DNA of 64,000 nucleotides from contig NZ_JBNCAN010000020.1 of the NCBI RefSeq assembly GCF_049808615.1, positions 1 to 64,000 of the forward strand. Reading direction: 5' to 3'. Shown here one piece after another: positions 1-8,996 of this stretch. The notes under the pieces are model-generated. The model was given only the letters and a program-made list of their open reading frames with translations, searched no databases and was not told where the DNA came from. The position numbers and the translations under genes are program-made. The stretch is from Modicisalibacter sp049808615 (lineage in GTDB: Bacteria > Pseudomonadota > Gammaproteobacteria > Pseudomonadales > Halomonadaceae). Position 1 is the stretch's first letter. Every line of letters starts with the position of its first letter.

Positions 1-192
1 GCGGTGGGCATGGTACATTTTGTCATGGCGGCTGATGCGGTTGATTCTGGTGTAGGAGCTTGAATTATAACCGATTTTCAGCCGCTTTTTTCATGCCCGA
101 TGCAATATCCGGGCTAGAATCAATAGGGTGAACAGGCCAAGCACGACGGTCAGGCCGGCCTTGACGGAGAGGTTGCGTATAAAACGACTCAT
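1..192 (-). pseudogene. Probable 5' remnant of a methyl-accepting chemotaxis protein gene, running off the window
   Basis: Reading leftward from an ATG at 192, the first 33 codons give a short basic start followed by a hydrophobic helix containing NLSVKAGLTVVLGLFTLL. This is the usual opening of a chemoreceptor: cytoplasmic tip plus first membrane segment. A TGA stands at 93-91. The same frame stays open past the stop to the window edge and reads like the start of a helical ligand-binding region (for example SSSYTRINRISRHDK). A purine-rich stretch precedes the ATG, so translation signals may survive. I infer a decayed or stop-interrupted receptor. A genuine 33-residue membrane peptide is the alternative. 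Nothing beyond base 1 can be judged. Confidence 0.4.
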
Positions 193-604
193 GGTCTTCT
201 TTTACCTTTGATTTCGTTTGCAGCCACACGGGTAAGTGGCTGCATTGCGTTCGAATGGTTGGGTGCAGGTCAAATTCATACCGGATGTTTTCAAGGCCGA
301 TAACGATGAAGAGTGTCCAGCGTTTCGAAGCCATCCAATGGGATGGGTGTCTCCTTGAAATCATGGCAATGGATAGGCGCTTCTCTTGATCGAGAGGTCC
401 TATGCACATGAGTGGTTATCGGCTCGAGGAAGATTGACCTGAGGGAATCTAAGCAATGAACAGGAAATAAAAAGACACTTTTATTGTGCTTGTTATTTGC
501 TCGGAGATGCTGACGATGAAAATTCTCATCACAGGTTATTGAATGTTCCGGCTTTAGACCTAGGCTTTGGAGGCTAGCAAACCCTCGAGGCCAAGGAGTG
601 GGCC
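193..604. other. Intergenic region, no gene recognised
   Basis: This 412-base stretch separates the chemoreceptor remnant (leftward) from the antiporter gene (rightward), so it should hold two divergent promoters. I could not place either promoter with confidence. An AT-only hairpin, AATAAAA/TTTTATT with a six-base loop, lies at 466-485, but its stability would be low. The leftward open frame across 65-409 has no family resemblance and overlaps the better chemoreceptor reading, so I do not call it. Confidence 0.5.
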
Positions 605-1837
605 ATGAAAGACATCAATCTCATACTGGCGGCGGTCGGGCTGCTGGTGTTGGTGCTCGGGTTATTGTCGCGCCCGATCGATCGTTCCTGGTTGTCGCCA
701 CCCTTGGTGGCATTCTGTCTAGGGGTGGTGCTCAGCCCCATTGGCTTGGGCCTGCTTGATCCCTCTGCCTGGGGGGATAGCCATCATGTACTCGAAGAAG
801 CGACACGTCTGACGCTAGGGATCAGTCTCATGGGTATTGCTCTGCGTCTGCCGGCCAGGTTTCCTTTCAAGCATTGGCGCTCACTCGCAATTCTGCTCTG
901 TCTGGGCATGCCGATCATGTTCTTGATCAGCGCCTTGCTGACCCAGTGGATCATTGGAGCCCCTTTGCTGATCGCGCTGTTGATTGGTGCAAGTATCTGT
1001 GCAACGGATCCGGTGATTGCCTCATCGATCGTCACTGGAGGAGTTGCCAAACAGAATCTGCCTGAGGGGTTTCGTCATCTACTGTCTGCCGAGTCCGGCG
1101 CTAACGATGGTCTGGCCTATCCCTTGGTTTTCCTTCCCATCCTGCTACTGACCAAACCGTCAGATGCGGTCTGGCTGGAGTGGTTCTCCAAGGTTTGGCT
1201 CTGGGAAGTGGGCGGAAGTGTGATAGTGGGCGCCTTGTTGGGCTGGTGTTGCGGTGAGTTACTGAAATGGTCCGAACGAAAAGGTCTCTTTGATCAGCCC
1301 TCCTTCATGTCGATCACCCTGGCGCTGACCTTGCTGGTACTGGGGGTAGGCAAATTGCTGGGTACGGATAGCATTCTTGCGGTATTCGCCGCGGGCATTG
1401 CCTATGACCAGCGCGTAAGCGGTCAGGATCGCAGCCAGGAAAACAACGTTCAGGAGATGGTCAATCTGTTCTTCACCATGCCGGTTTTCGCGTTATTCGG
1501 CTTGATGGTGCCCTGGCAAGAGTGGCTGGCTCTGGGCTGGAGTGGGGTAATGCTTGTCATGCTCGTACTGCTTCTGCGTCGCCTGCCAATGATCCTGCTG
1601 TTGCGACGCTGGCTGCCCCCGGTCCGGGAGCGCGGCATTGCGTTGGTCATGGGGTGGTTCGGTCCCATCGGTGTCTCGGCACTGTTCTATGCCGTGCTTG
1701 CTTCCAGCCGCTCGGGTAACGATCTGGTATGGATCGTGGGTAGTCTGAGCGTATTCGCCTCGATCATCGCCCATGGAATGACCGCTGCGCCGTTTGCCAG
1801 GCTGTATGCGCGCAAGAGCGCGAATCTCGATCAATAA
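605..1837 (+). CDS. CPA1-family cation:proton antiporter
   Basis: An inner-membrane exchanger of 410 residues built almost entirely of hydrophobic helices (about 12). The family swaps Na+ or K+ for H+ in pH and salt homeostasis. Two hallmark motifs are visible: ATDPV at residues 133-137 and ESGANDG at 163-169. They carry the paired acidic ion-binding region of NhaP/NHE-type exchangers. The protein ends just after the last helix, so it lacks the long cytoplasmic regulatory tail seen in the antiporter at 36514. The ATG follows AAGGAG at a normal distance. It converges with the helicase gene 30 bases downstream. Ion specificity cannot be read from sequence. Confidence 0.85.
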   Translation: MKDINLILAAVGLLVLVLGLLSRPIDRSWLSPPLVAFCLGVVLSPIGLGLLDPSAWGDSHHVLEEATRLTLGISLMGIALRLPARFPFKHWRSLAILLCLGMPIMFLISALLTQWIIGAPLLIALLIGASICATDPVIASSIVTGGVAKQNLPEGFRHLLSAESGANDGLAYPLVFLPILLLTKPSDAVWLEWFSKVWLWEVGGSVIVGALLGWCCGELLKWSERKGLFDQPSFMSITLALTLLVLGVGKLLGTDSILAVFAAGIAYDQRVSGQDRSQENNVQEMVNLFFTMPVFALFGLMVPWQEWLALGWSGVMLVMLVLLLRRLPMILLLRRWLPPVRERGIALVMGWFGPIGVSALFYAVLASSRSGNDLVWIVGSLSVFASIIAHGMTAAPFARLYARKSANLDQ

Positions 1838-1867
1838 GCACTGCATGGATGTGTTTGATGAGTGTCA

Positions 1868-3871
1868 TCACTGCGCGGCGGTAGGCGAAACCCCGGGCAT
1901 GTGAGTGATCACCCAGCGCCGAACCTCGGCATAGGGATAGACTTCCAGGCGACCAAAATCACGCAGGCTGCGGGCTTTCAGGCGAGTGAAGATCGGCATG
2001 CTCAAGCCGCACAGGAAGCGCGTCAGGCGTTCGGCGCCGGGTGGTTGGCCTTCGCACTGCGCTCGATGTCGTGCGATGAACTCGTCGCATAAAGCGCCGA
2101 AGTCCTGATTGGCCAAGGGCGGAAGAGCCGGAGGCGGGGGGAGCGTGGCGACCCGCCCATGACAGACCGAGCAGTGTCCGCAGCGCACCGGGGCCTGTTC
2201 GTCGCCGAAATAGGCGGTGAGTCGACGGCTCAGGCAGGTCTCGGTCTCGAAGAGTGAGAGCAGGGCGTGAATACGCTCGATCTCGCTCTGCTCATGCTGC
2301 TTGAAATGCCCATACAGTTCCGTGCTCAACTGCCCTACATCGAGGCGTTCGGCAAGTAATTGATACACCTCGGTCATCTGCTTGCTTTCCAGCGCGATCC
2401 AGCCCTTGTCGTGGAAGTAGTCGAGCGCCGTGATTACCCGACTACGCTCGGTATTGATGCCCTGTTCGATTCCATGCCTGTAGAGCGCTTCGAAGTCCAG
2501 GGTGCACCAGGTCTTGGCGCGGCTCGCACACGCCATGATGGCCTCGACGAACTGGCGACGCTCGCCCTCGAAGCGTGCCGCCAGGGCCTCGGCATCGATC
2601 AGGTACTTGAAGCGATACTCGGCGAAATAGGCGTAGCGGGGCGCAATGAGGCCGCGCATCTCGAGTTGTACCAGCAACGTCTTGAGCGGCAGTGGCCGGA
2701 TATTGCTTTGCTGAGAAAGACGATTGAGCATCAGTTCCCACTGCTTCTCGCCGCGCCGGAGGATCGCGGCGATCTCCTTGAGCACCACGGCAATGCCTTC
2801 TAACTCCGGTGTATCGCCATAGACGAAGTTCTCCAGCACGTTGAGGCTGTCCCGATTGGCCAGCACCAGGCAGTCGGCGGGTTGCCCGTCGCGTCCGGCA
2901 CGACCGATTTCCTGGCTGTAGTTCTCGATCGACTTGGGCAGATCGAAGTGTACGACATTGCGGATGTTGCTCTTGTCGATGCCCATGCCGAAGGCGATGG
3001 TAGCGACGATGCAATGGATATCGCCGTCCATGAAGCGCTGTTGGATCCTTTCGCGTTGCTCAAAGGGCAGGCCGGCGTGATAGGCCTGGGCATCCAGGCC
3101 TTGCTGGTGCAATCGCCTCGCGACATCTTCCGCAGTTTTCTGCAGGGTGACGTAGACGATGGTGGGCTGCGGCTCAGTGTTCCCAAGCCTGGGCGCCAGC
3201 CATTCGCCCAGCCGCTGTGGCTTGTCGGCACTGACTACCGGTTCGACCAGCAGGTTGAGGTTGGTGCGATAGAAACCGGTGGCAATCACATGGTCCGGGG
3301 CGATCGCGAAGCGCTGACGCATGTCATCGATGACCCGAGGCGTGGCGGTGGCGGTCAACAGCAAGGCTTGCGGTATGCCGAACTGGCGCTGGTAATCCGG
3401 CAGCTTGAGATAGTCGGGACGAAAATTATGGCCCCATTCGGAGATGCAGTGGGCCTCATCGACGACCAGCAGCGACACAGGCACCCGGGCGATGAAATGC
3501 CGGAAACGCTCGTTCTTGAGACGCTCCACGGAGATCATCAGGATCTTGATGTCGCCGCGTTGGACGCCGGCCATTACCGCGCTGGTCTCGTCACGGCTTT
3601 GGGCTGAATCGATGCTGGCAGCAGCTATGCCGTGGCGCTCGAGAAAGGCCAGTTGGTCCTGCATCAATGCCAGTAGCGGCGACACCACCAAGGTCAGATG
3701 CGGAAGATGTAGAGCGGGTACTTGGTAGCACAGTGACTTTCCCGATCCAGTGGGGAAGATAGCGGCGGCGGAGTGGCCGGCGATTATGGCGGAGACCACC
3801 GCTTCCTGACCCGGACGGAAATCGCGATAGCCGAAGGCCTGCTGCAGGGTCTGGTGAATGCTCTGATGCAT
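1868..3871 (-). CDS. recQ: RecQ-family ATP-dependent DNA helicase
   Basis: A 667-residue superfamily 2 helicase that unwinds DNA 3'-5' in recombination and repair. In order: a RecQ-type Q-motif (FGYRDFRPGQ, residues 13-22), Walker A GSGKS (42-46), DEAH box (138-141), motif VI (QEIGRAGRDGQ), and the RecQ zinc site with four cysteines (the last three as CxxCxxC) near residues 560-590. A winged-helix or HRDC-like tail follows. An in-frame ATG 48 bases further upstream exists, but the conserved region begins about ten residues after the ATG at 3871, so I prefer the shorter form. The ribosome site there is weak. It differs in length from E. coli RecQ (about 610) and may be the second RecQ type that many halophilic gammaproteobacteria carry. 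Confidence 0.9.
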   Translation of the reverse strand: MHQSIHQTLQQAFGYRDFRPGQEAVVSAIIAGHSAAAIFPTGSGKSLCYQVPALHLPHLTLVVSPLLALMQDQLAFLERHGIAAASIDSAQSRDETSAVMAGVQRGDIKILMISVERLKNERFRHFIARVPVSLLVVDEAHCISEWGHNFRPDYLKLPDYQRQFGIPQALLLTATATPRVIDDMRQRFAIAPDHVIATGFYRTNLNLLVEPVVSADKPQRLGEWLAPRLGNTEPQPTIVYVTLQKTAEDVARRLHQQGLDAQAYHAGLPFEQRERIQQRFMDGDIHCIVATIAFGMGIDKSNIRNVVHFDLPKSIENYSQEIGRAGRDGQPADCLVLANRDSLNVLENFVYGDTPELEGIAVVLKEIAAILRRGEKQWELMLNRLSQQSNIRPLPLKTLLVQLEMRGLIAPRYAYFAEYRFKYLIDAEALAARFEGERRQFVEAIMACASRAKTWCTLDFEALYRHGIEQGINTERSRVITALDYFHDKGWIALESKQMTEVYQLLAERLDVGQLSTELYGHFKQHEQSEIERIHALLSLFETETCLSRRLTAYFGDEQAPVRCGHCSVCHGRVATLPPPPALPPLANQDFGALCDEFIARHRAQCEGQPPGAERLTRFLCGLSMPIFTRLKARSLRDFGRLEVYPYAEVRRWVITHMPGVSPTAAQ

Positions 3872-3979
3872 CGTGGGCGATCGTCTATGGATTGAAGAGA
3901 GGCCCACCCTAGCATGCACGGGATAGTGAGCGGGTTGTCGCGTAGACTATGCCGTCATATTCATGGGTAGGAGAAAGCC

Positions 3980-4810
3980 GTGAAGGATCTCGATTGGCAG
4001 CAACACCAAAGGCTTCTGCAAGGCGTCGAAGATGTTGGTCGTCGGGTGATGGTCATCTATCGGCGGGATTTCGACGTCGAGACCAAGGCGGATGACAGCC
4101 CATTGACCGAAGCCGATCTGCTCGCCCATCGGTTGTTGACGACGCTTTTGCAGGAAGTGCAGCCTGATATTCCCATATTGTCCGAGGAGTCGGAGCAGGC
4201 CAGCTATGATGTTCGCCGCGACTGGCAGCGTTATTGGCTGATCGATCCGATCGATGGCACCAAGGAGTTCATCAAACGCAATGGCGAATTCACCCTCAAT
4301 ATAGCCCTGATCGTGGATGGGGTGCCGGTGTTCGGCATCGTGCATGCCCCGGCACTGGAAACGACCTGGTGGGGGCAGCGAGAATTGGGGGCGTGCAAGA
4401 TCGCTGGCGGTCGGAGCCACACCATCCAGGTGCGCGAACTGCCGGAACCGGATCAAGCGCCCTGGAAGATCGTCGGGAGTCGCTCTCATGGGGCCGTGGC
4501 TTTCGAGGCCTTTTGTCAAGAATTACCGCATCATGAATGCCTGACCATGGGAAGTTCCCTCAAACTGTGCCTGGTCGCCGAGGGCGCCGCCGACCTCTAC
4601 CCGCGTCTGGCGCCCACCTGCGAATGGGATACCGCCGCCGCTCATGCCGTGGTGCTGGCGGCGGGAGGTGATGTACTGGATGCAAGGACGCTGGAGCCAC
4701 TGCGCTATAACCGTAAAGAAAGTCTCTACAATCCCTTTTTCATCGTCTGTAACGGTCAGGATGAGCGCTGGACTCAGGCGCTCGGGAAGGCGTTATCGTC
4801 ACTGTCGTAG
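3980..4810 (+). CDS. cysQ: 3'(2'),5'-bisphosphate nucleotidase CysQ
   Basis: A 276-residue member of the Mg2+-dependent inositol-monophosphatase superfamily. It removes the 3' phosphate from PAP, the by-product of PAPS-dependent sulfate assimilation and sulfotransfer. Metal-site motifs are visible: LSEE (residues 67-70), DPIDGT (89-94) followed by EF, and a second aspartate in CEWDTAAAHA near residue 215. The start is GTG with a good AGGAG upstream. The gene stands alone, divergent from the recQ homologue. A PAPS-type sulfotransferase and a sulfate-type permease lie within 8 kb, so its job of clearing PAP may be locally relevant, but no operon links them. Confidence 0.9.
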   Translation: MKDLDWQQHQRLLQGVEDVGRRVMVIYRRDFDVETKADDSPLTEADLLAHRLLTTLLQEVQPDIPILSEESEQASYDVRRDWQRYWLIDPIDGTKEFIKRNGEFTLNIALIVDGVPVFGIVHAPALETTWWGQRELGACKIAGGRSHTIQVRELPEPDQAPWKIVGSRSHGAVAFEAFCQELPHHECLTMGSSLKLCLVAEGAADLYPRLAPTCEWDTAAAHAVVLAAGGDVLDARTLEPLRYNRKESLYNPFFIVCNGQDERWTQALGKALSSLS

Positions 4811-5022
4811 AAAGACAGACAAGGACGGCGGTTTACATCACCGTTGCATGGAACGGATTTGTTGTAGCGAATGCGAGTGACTGTGTGACAACGTAATCTT
4901 TTTGCGTATTTATGCAGTCGCCCGGACAAACTACCCTTCATAAATTCCTCATTTCGGTAGATTGGCACTGCGCATGGCGGTGCACACTGGCTATCTCCAG
5001 CAAACCGTTTACCGAGCAACCC

Positions 5023-5433
5023 ATGATCGCCAAAACACCCGTGGCGTATTCCCAGCGATACTATGAAAAGACGCTACTCGACGCCAATCGCTTTCTGGGA
5101 TTGCCGAATCCGATCTGGAGTTCGATCGTCACGATGATGATCGGTCTCACCGGCTGGTTTGCCAGCGGCCTGGAGCTGGCTCGCTTTGTCATTGAGTACT
5201 GGGGCTGGCTGCTAGGCGTGGGCATCGTGATCTGGGGAGTGCTGAAGTGCATCACCCCGAGTCGTCGGCATTTGAAGCGCCTGGCTTTGGAAGAGCATCG
5301 AGCCGAGGTGTTGCGTGTTGCCAAGCTGTATGGCATCGATCCTACCAGCGTGCGCTTCGTCGATAGCGAAGAGGAGCGGCGCAGAATCGAGGGTGGGGCA
5401 TCGACATTCTCGACGCACCCTCCGACTTCATAA
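5023..5433 (+). CDS. Small two-helix membrane protein of unknown function
   Basis: A 136-residue protein with two hydrophobic segments (about residues 30-50 and 55-75) flanked by charged ends. The basic, glutamate-rich C-terminal half (EEHRAEVL, DSEEERRRIEGG) should be cytoplasmic. I do not recognise a family. The open frame extends upstream to 4912, but the upstream 37 residues look non-coding, and the ATG at 5023 starts a protein-like sequence. Its ribosome site is weak. It is convergent with the nicotinate phosphoribosyltransferase gene, with 17 bases between the stops, so a compact bidirectional terminator may lie there, though I do not see a strong one. Confidence 0.6.
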   Translation: MIAKTPVAYSQRYYEKTLLDANRFLGLPNPIWSSIVTMMIGLTGWFASGLELARFVIEYWGWLLGVGIVIWGVLKCITPSRRHLKRLALEEHRAEVLRVAKLYGIDPTSVRFVDSEEERRRIEGGASTFSTHPPTS

Positions 5434-5450
5434 CGCGATTTTCACGCTCC

Positions 5451-6836
5451 CTATACTTCTGTTTCGCCTCCATCCTGTCGCTGGATCACTCCCAGGCGTG
5501 ATTCGGCCAGGCGCCGGCGCTCATGCAATTTGTCGCTGATGGTGACGTTGTAGGTTCGGGTCTCGACGAGGCTGCGCAGTTCCGGCGGCAGGCGTGAAAC
5601 GCTGTCGAGGCTGGCGTGTCGGGCGGCATCGGGTGACGCCATCGCCGCCTCCTGGAAGTCACCCTTGGTGACGATGGGCCGCAACAAGGCAGTGCCGGGT
5701 GCCTGCTCGTCACGCAAGGTCAGATGGTCGCAGTGATAGCGTCCGTCCGCTGTCTGCTCGCGATAGATCTGCTTGCGCCCCGGGAGGGAGTGTTTGCCCG
5801 GGGAGTGCTTGAGACGCGGTTCATCGGCGTATTCGGTCAGCTTGTAGGCGAGTTCCAGGCAGGGGGAGTCGCTGGAAGCACCCAGGGACGTGCCGACACC
5901 GAAACCATCGATGGGAGCGCCATTGACCACCAGTTCACGGATGCTGTGCTCGTTCAGCCCGCCGCTGGCGATGATCTTGATGGACTGATGACCCGCCTCG
6001 TCGAGCAGGCGACGGCAGGTCTTGGCCAGTTGTTCGAGATCCCCCGAATCCAGGCGGATGGCCCCGATGTCCAGAGAGGGGGCTTCCGCCATGCGTTCGA
6101 TGAGCCGCTTGACCGCGGCGACGGTATCGTAGGTATCCACCAGGAGAGTGGTGCCGGGGTAGCGGCGGGCAAAGGCCAGTAGCGCTTCATCTTCGTTGCC
6201 GTGTGCCTGGACATAGCTGTGCGCCATGGTGCCTTGAGCATCAAGCCCGTAGGTCACGCTCCCCAGTACATTGCTGGTCCCGGCCAGACCGGCGATATGG
6301 TAGGCCCGCACCCCGCGCACGGCGGCATCGATGCCGTGCATGCGGCGCATGCCGAAATCCACCACGCCGCGGCCCTGGGCGGCATTCACCAACCGAGAGG
6401 CCTTGGACGCCAGCACCGTTTCCAGGTGCACGTAGTTCATGACCAGGCTTTCGAGTAGCTGTGCCTCGGCGATCGGCGCCTCGATCTCGAGCAACGGCTC
6501 CTGAGGAAACAGCGGCGTGCCTTCCTGAACCGCGTGGATGTCACCGCTGAATCGAAACCCTGCCAGCCATTCGAGAAAATCTTCCTCGAAGAGCCCGAGA
6601 CTGCGCAACTTGTCGATCTGACGTTCACCGAAACGAAGTTGGGTTGCCAGCCTGGCGACGTGCTGCTGACCGCAGGCAAGCATGTAATTGCGCCCCGGGG
6701 GCAAGGTACGAAAGAACAGGCTGAAGCTTGCCGTCTCGTTCATTCCCTCGGCCCAGTAGGCCTGGATCATGGTCAACTCGTAGAGATCGACCAGCAAGCC
6801 GAGATCTTCCTCCCGGACCAGTGTTTCTTGGGGCAT
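5451..6836 (-). CDS. pncB: Nicotinate phosphoribosyltransferase
   Basis: A 461-residue cytoplasmic enzyme that makes nicotinate mononucleotide from nicotinate and PRPP in the Preiss-Handler NAD salvage pathway. The N-terminus (DLYELTMIQAYW) is the family's typical opening. Internal family features are DFGMRRMHG around residue 180, a TYDTVAAVKRL segment, the phosphate-binding DSGDLEQLA and IIASGGLNE, and GFGVGTSLG. The length fits the long bacterial PncB group rather than the roughly 400-residue E. coli enzyme. It is a single-gene unit facing the small membrane protein. Upstream lies 217 bases without a gene before the anion permease. Confidence 0.92.
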   Translation of the reverse strand: MPQETLVREEDLGLLVDLYELTMIQAYWAEGMNETASFSLFFRTLPPGRNYMLACGQQHVARLATQLRFGERQIDKLRSLGLFEEDFLEWLAGFRFSGDIHAVQEGTPLFPQEPLLEIEAPIAEAQLLESLVMNYVHLETVLASKASRLVNAAQGRGVVDFGMRRMHGIDAAVRGVRAYHIAGLAGTSNVLGSVTYGLDAQGTMAHSYVQAHGNEDEALLAFARRYPGTTLLVDTYDTVAAVKRLIERMAEAPSLDIGAIRLDSGDLEQLAKTCRRLLDEAGHQSIKIIASGGLNEHSIRELVVNGAPIDGFGVGTSLGASSDSPCLELAYKLTEYADEPRLKHSPGKHSLPGRKQIYREQTADGRYHCDHLTLRDEQAPGTALLRPIVTKGDFQEAAMASPDAARHASLDSVSRLPPELRSLVETRTYNVTISDKLHERRRLAESRLGVIQRQDGGETEV

Positions 6837-7053
6837 CGTGACAGGGCTCCTTGCTGATGATGCGATATCTATCCTTTCAATCTAATCACGTATGGGCGAT
6901 GGATCGAAAATGCTAGGCTTTGCCCGGAAAGTACCTACGCTCGTCTATACGGCGTTAAGAATTGGCTCGTGCGCGAGCCCGGTCCGTTCTTTCGACAATT
7001 TTTGCCTTGTCTAGACGTCGCTCGCTGACTTTTCAGACGAAGCCTAGGGGGCC

Positions 7054-8760
7054 TCAACTCTCTCTTAGTTCCCTCCAGGCCGAATAAGTACTCAAAAAGA
7101 CGCGCCCGGTCAGGGATTCGATGAGATCGGTGTGGGCCAGTCTATCCATCACCGGGCCCTTGACTTCGGCAAGGTGCAGGGTGACCTGGGAATCTTTGAG
7201 GCGAGAATTGATCGCCTTGAGGCTTTCCAGCGCCGAGGCGTCGATGAGATTCACCGCAGAGCAGATCAGCACCACATGATCGATGCCGGGGCGCGTGGCG
7301 ATCAAATCGTACAGGGTGTCTTCCAGATAGCGGGCATTGGCGAAATAGAGGCTTTCATCGATGCGCAACAACGCCAGGCGTTCGTCGCTTTCGACCTCGT
7401 GTCGCGCCAGATTGCGAAAATGCTCGGTGCCCGGGACCCGACCCACGAGAGCGCTATGCGGGCGGCTGGTGCGATAGAGGAATAGGGCGACCGATAGACC
7501 GACGCCGGCAAGAATACCCACCTCGACCCCTTCGACCAGGGTCAATACCAGCGTCACCAGAAGAGCGGCGAAATCGCTGCGGGAATAGCGCCAGGTATGA
7601 CGCAGGGCGTCGATATCCACCAGGGTCAGGATCGAGACCGTGATGATTGCCGCCAGGGTGGCAATCGGTAGAAACGCGATCAGGGAGGTGAAAAAGAGTA
7701 TTACCAGGGTGATGCCGATGGCCGCGATGACCCCGGCGATCGGCGTGCGTGCGCCGGCATCGAAGTTGATCACGGTGCGCGACAGTCCCCCGGTGACCGG
7801 CATGCCTCCGGTGAGGGCGGCGGCAAGATTGGACGCGCCCAGACCGATCAGTTCCTGATCCGGGGAGATGCGCTCGCGACGCTTGGCGGCCAGCATCTGG
7901 CCCATCGATACCGATTCGACAAAGCCTACCACGCTGATCAACAGGGCCGGTACCCAGAGCTGGTGCCAGAGGGGCAAATCGAGCGTTGGCAGTGTCAAGG
8001 GGGGTAGGCCGCTGGGTATGTCGCCGACCACGGCCACACCGCTCGCGGCAAGATCGAAATACCAGCATATCGACGTCGTCAGAAATACGGCATAGACCGG
8101 CCCTGCCCGGGTGATCAGATTGGCCGGTGTGGCGGGCATCCCGAGTCGTGTCAAAAAGGGGTTCGCATAGCGGCGCAGGGCAATCAGAAACACTAGCGCG
8201 AAGGTGCCGATGGCCACGGTCGGCAGATGGATATCATCCAGATGGCTGGCCAGGCTACCCAGCAGAGCGGGCAGGGTGAAACCGGAGGACTCGACGCCGA
8301 GTAGATTCGCCGCCTGACTGGCGGCGATCAAGAGTCCCGAGGCGGTAAGGAAACCGGATATTACCGGGTGGCTCAGGAAATTGGCGAAGAAGCCCAGTCG
8401 CAAAAACCCCATCACACTGAGCATGATCCCGGATAACAGGGCCAAGATAAGCGCGGCCTCGACGTACTCGGCAGAGCCCGGCGGGGCGATGCCGGACAGC
8501 GCTGCGGCGGTCATCAGCGCCAGGATCGCGACCGGCCCCACCGCCAGGGTGCGGCTGGAACCGAACAGGGCGTAGACCAGCAGGGGCAGGATGCTGGCAT
8601 ACAGACCCACCACGGCGGGCAGTCCTGCCAGGAGCGCGTAGGCCAGGGACTGGGGAATGACCATGACCGTCACGATCAAACCGGCAATCAGGTCGTAAGT
8701 GAACAGGCTGCGTTGATAATGGGGTAGCCAGGTCAGAATGGGTAGGTAGCGCTTGAGCAT
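7054..8760 (-). CDS. SulP-family anion permease (sulfate or bicarbonate type)
   Basis: A 568-residue inner-membrane transporter with a SulP membrane domain of many helices, including the family opening PQSLAYALLAGLP and the GLGASNLAAALTGGMPVTGG segment. A cytoplasmic STAS domain follows from about residue 440, with DASALESL near its nucleotide-binding loop. SulP proteins carry sulfate, bicarbonate or other oxyanions, and sequence alone does not decide which. The open frame extends to 8880, but the ATG at 8760 matches where the family starts. It is divergent from the arylsulfotransferase-like operon, with 236 bases between. This arrangement suggests but does not prove a sulfur-related role. 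Confidence 0.88.
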   Translation of the reverse strand: MLKRYLPILTWLPHYQRSLFTYDLIAGLIVTVMVIPQSLAYALLAGLPAVVGLYASILPLLVYALFGSSRTLAVGPVAILALMTAAALSGIAPPGSAEYVEAALILALLSGIMLSVMGFLRLGFFANFLSHPVISGFLTASGLLIAASQAANLLGVESSGFTLPALLGSLASHLDDIHLPTVAIGTFALVFLIALRRYANPFLTRLGMPATPANLITRAGPVYAVFLTTSICWYFDLAASGVAVVGDIPSGLPPLTLPTLDLPLWHQLWVPALLISVVGFVESVSMGQMLAAKRRERISPDQELIGLGASNLAAALTGGMPVTGGLSRTVINFDAGARTPIAGVIAAIGITLVILFFTSLIAFLPIATLAAIITVSILTLVDIDALRHTWRYSRSDFAALLVTLVLTLVEGVEVGILAGVGLSVALFLYRTSRPHSALVGRVPGTEHFRNLARHEVESDERLALLRIDESLYFANARYLEDTLYDLIATRPGIDHVVLICSAVNLIDASALESLKAINSRLKDSQVTLHLAEVKGPVMDRLAHTDLIESLTGRVFLSTYSAWRELRES

Positions 8761-8996
8761 CGAATGGCCACGGTGAGAGCAAAGATGAGAGCAAGGTAAG
8801 ATCGCTATTTTCAAATATGATGAGGAGTTTACCGAAGGGGTGCAAGGTAGCCCGCTATCTGAAATCAAGCGTTGAATCACAATTGAAGCGAAGTTCGCGC
8901 TTTTCTCAGGATGGTTTATCCTTAATTGAAAAGAACAGTGTTCGCTAACGTGGCGGGTGACTGAAGGCCTTATGACAGGCTTTTCAGGAAATAAGC

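Noticed and set aside
6964..6979. Hairpin GGCTCG-TGCG-CGAGCC between pncB and the SulP gene
   Set aside because: The stem is good but no T-run follows on either strand, and it lies about 75 bases beyond the SulP stop. Too weak to call a terminator.
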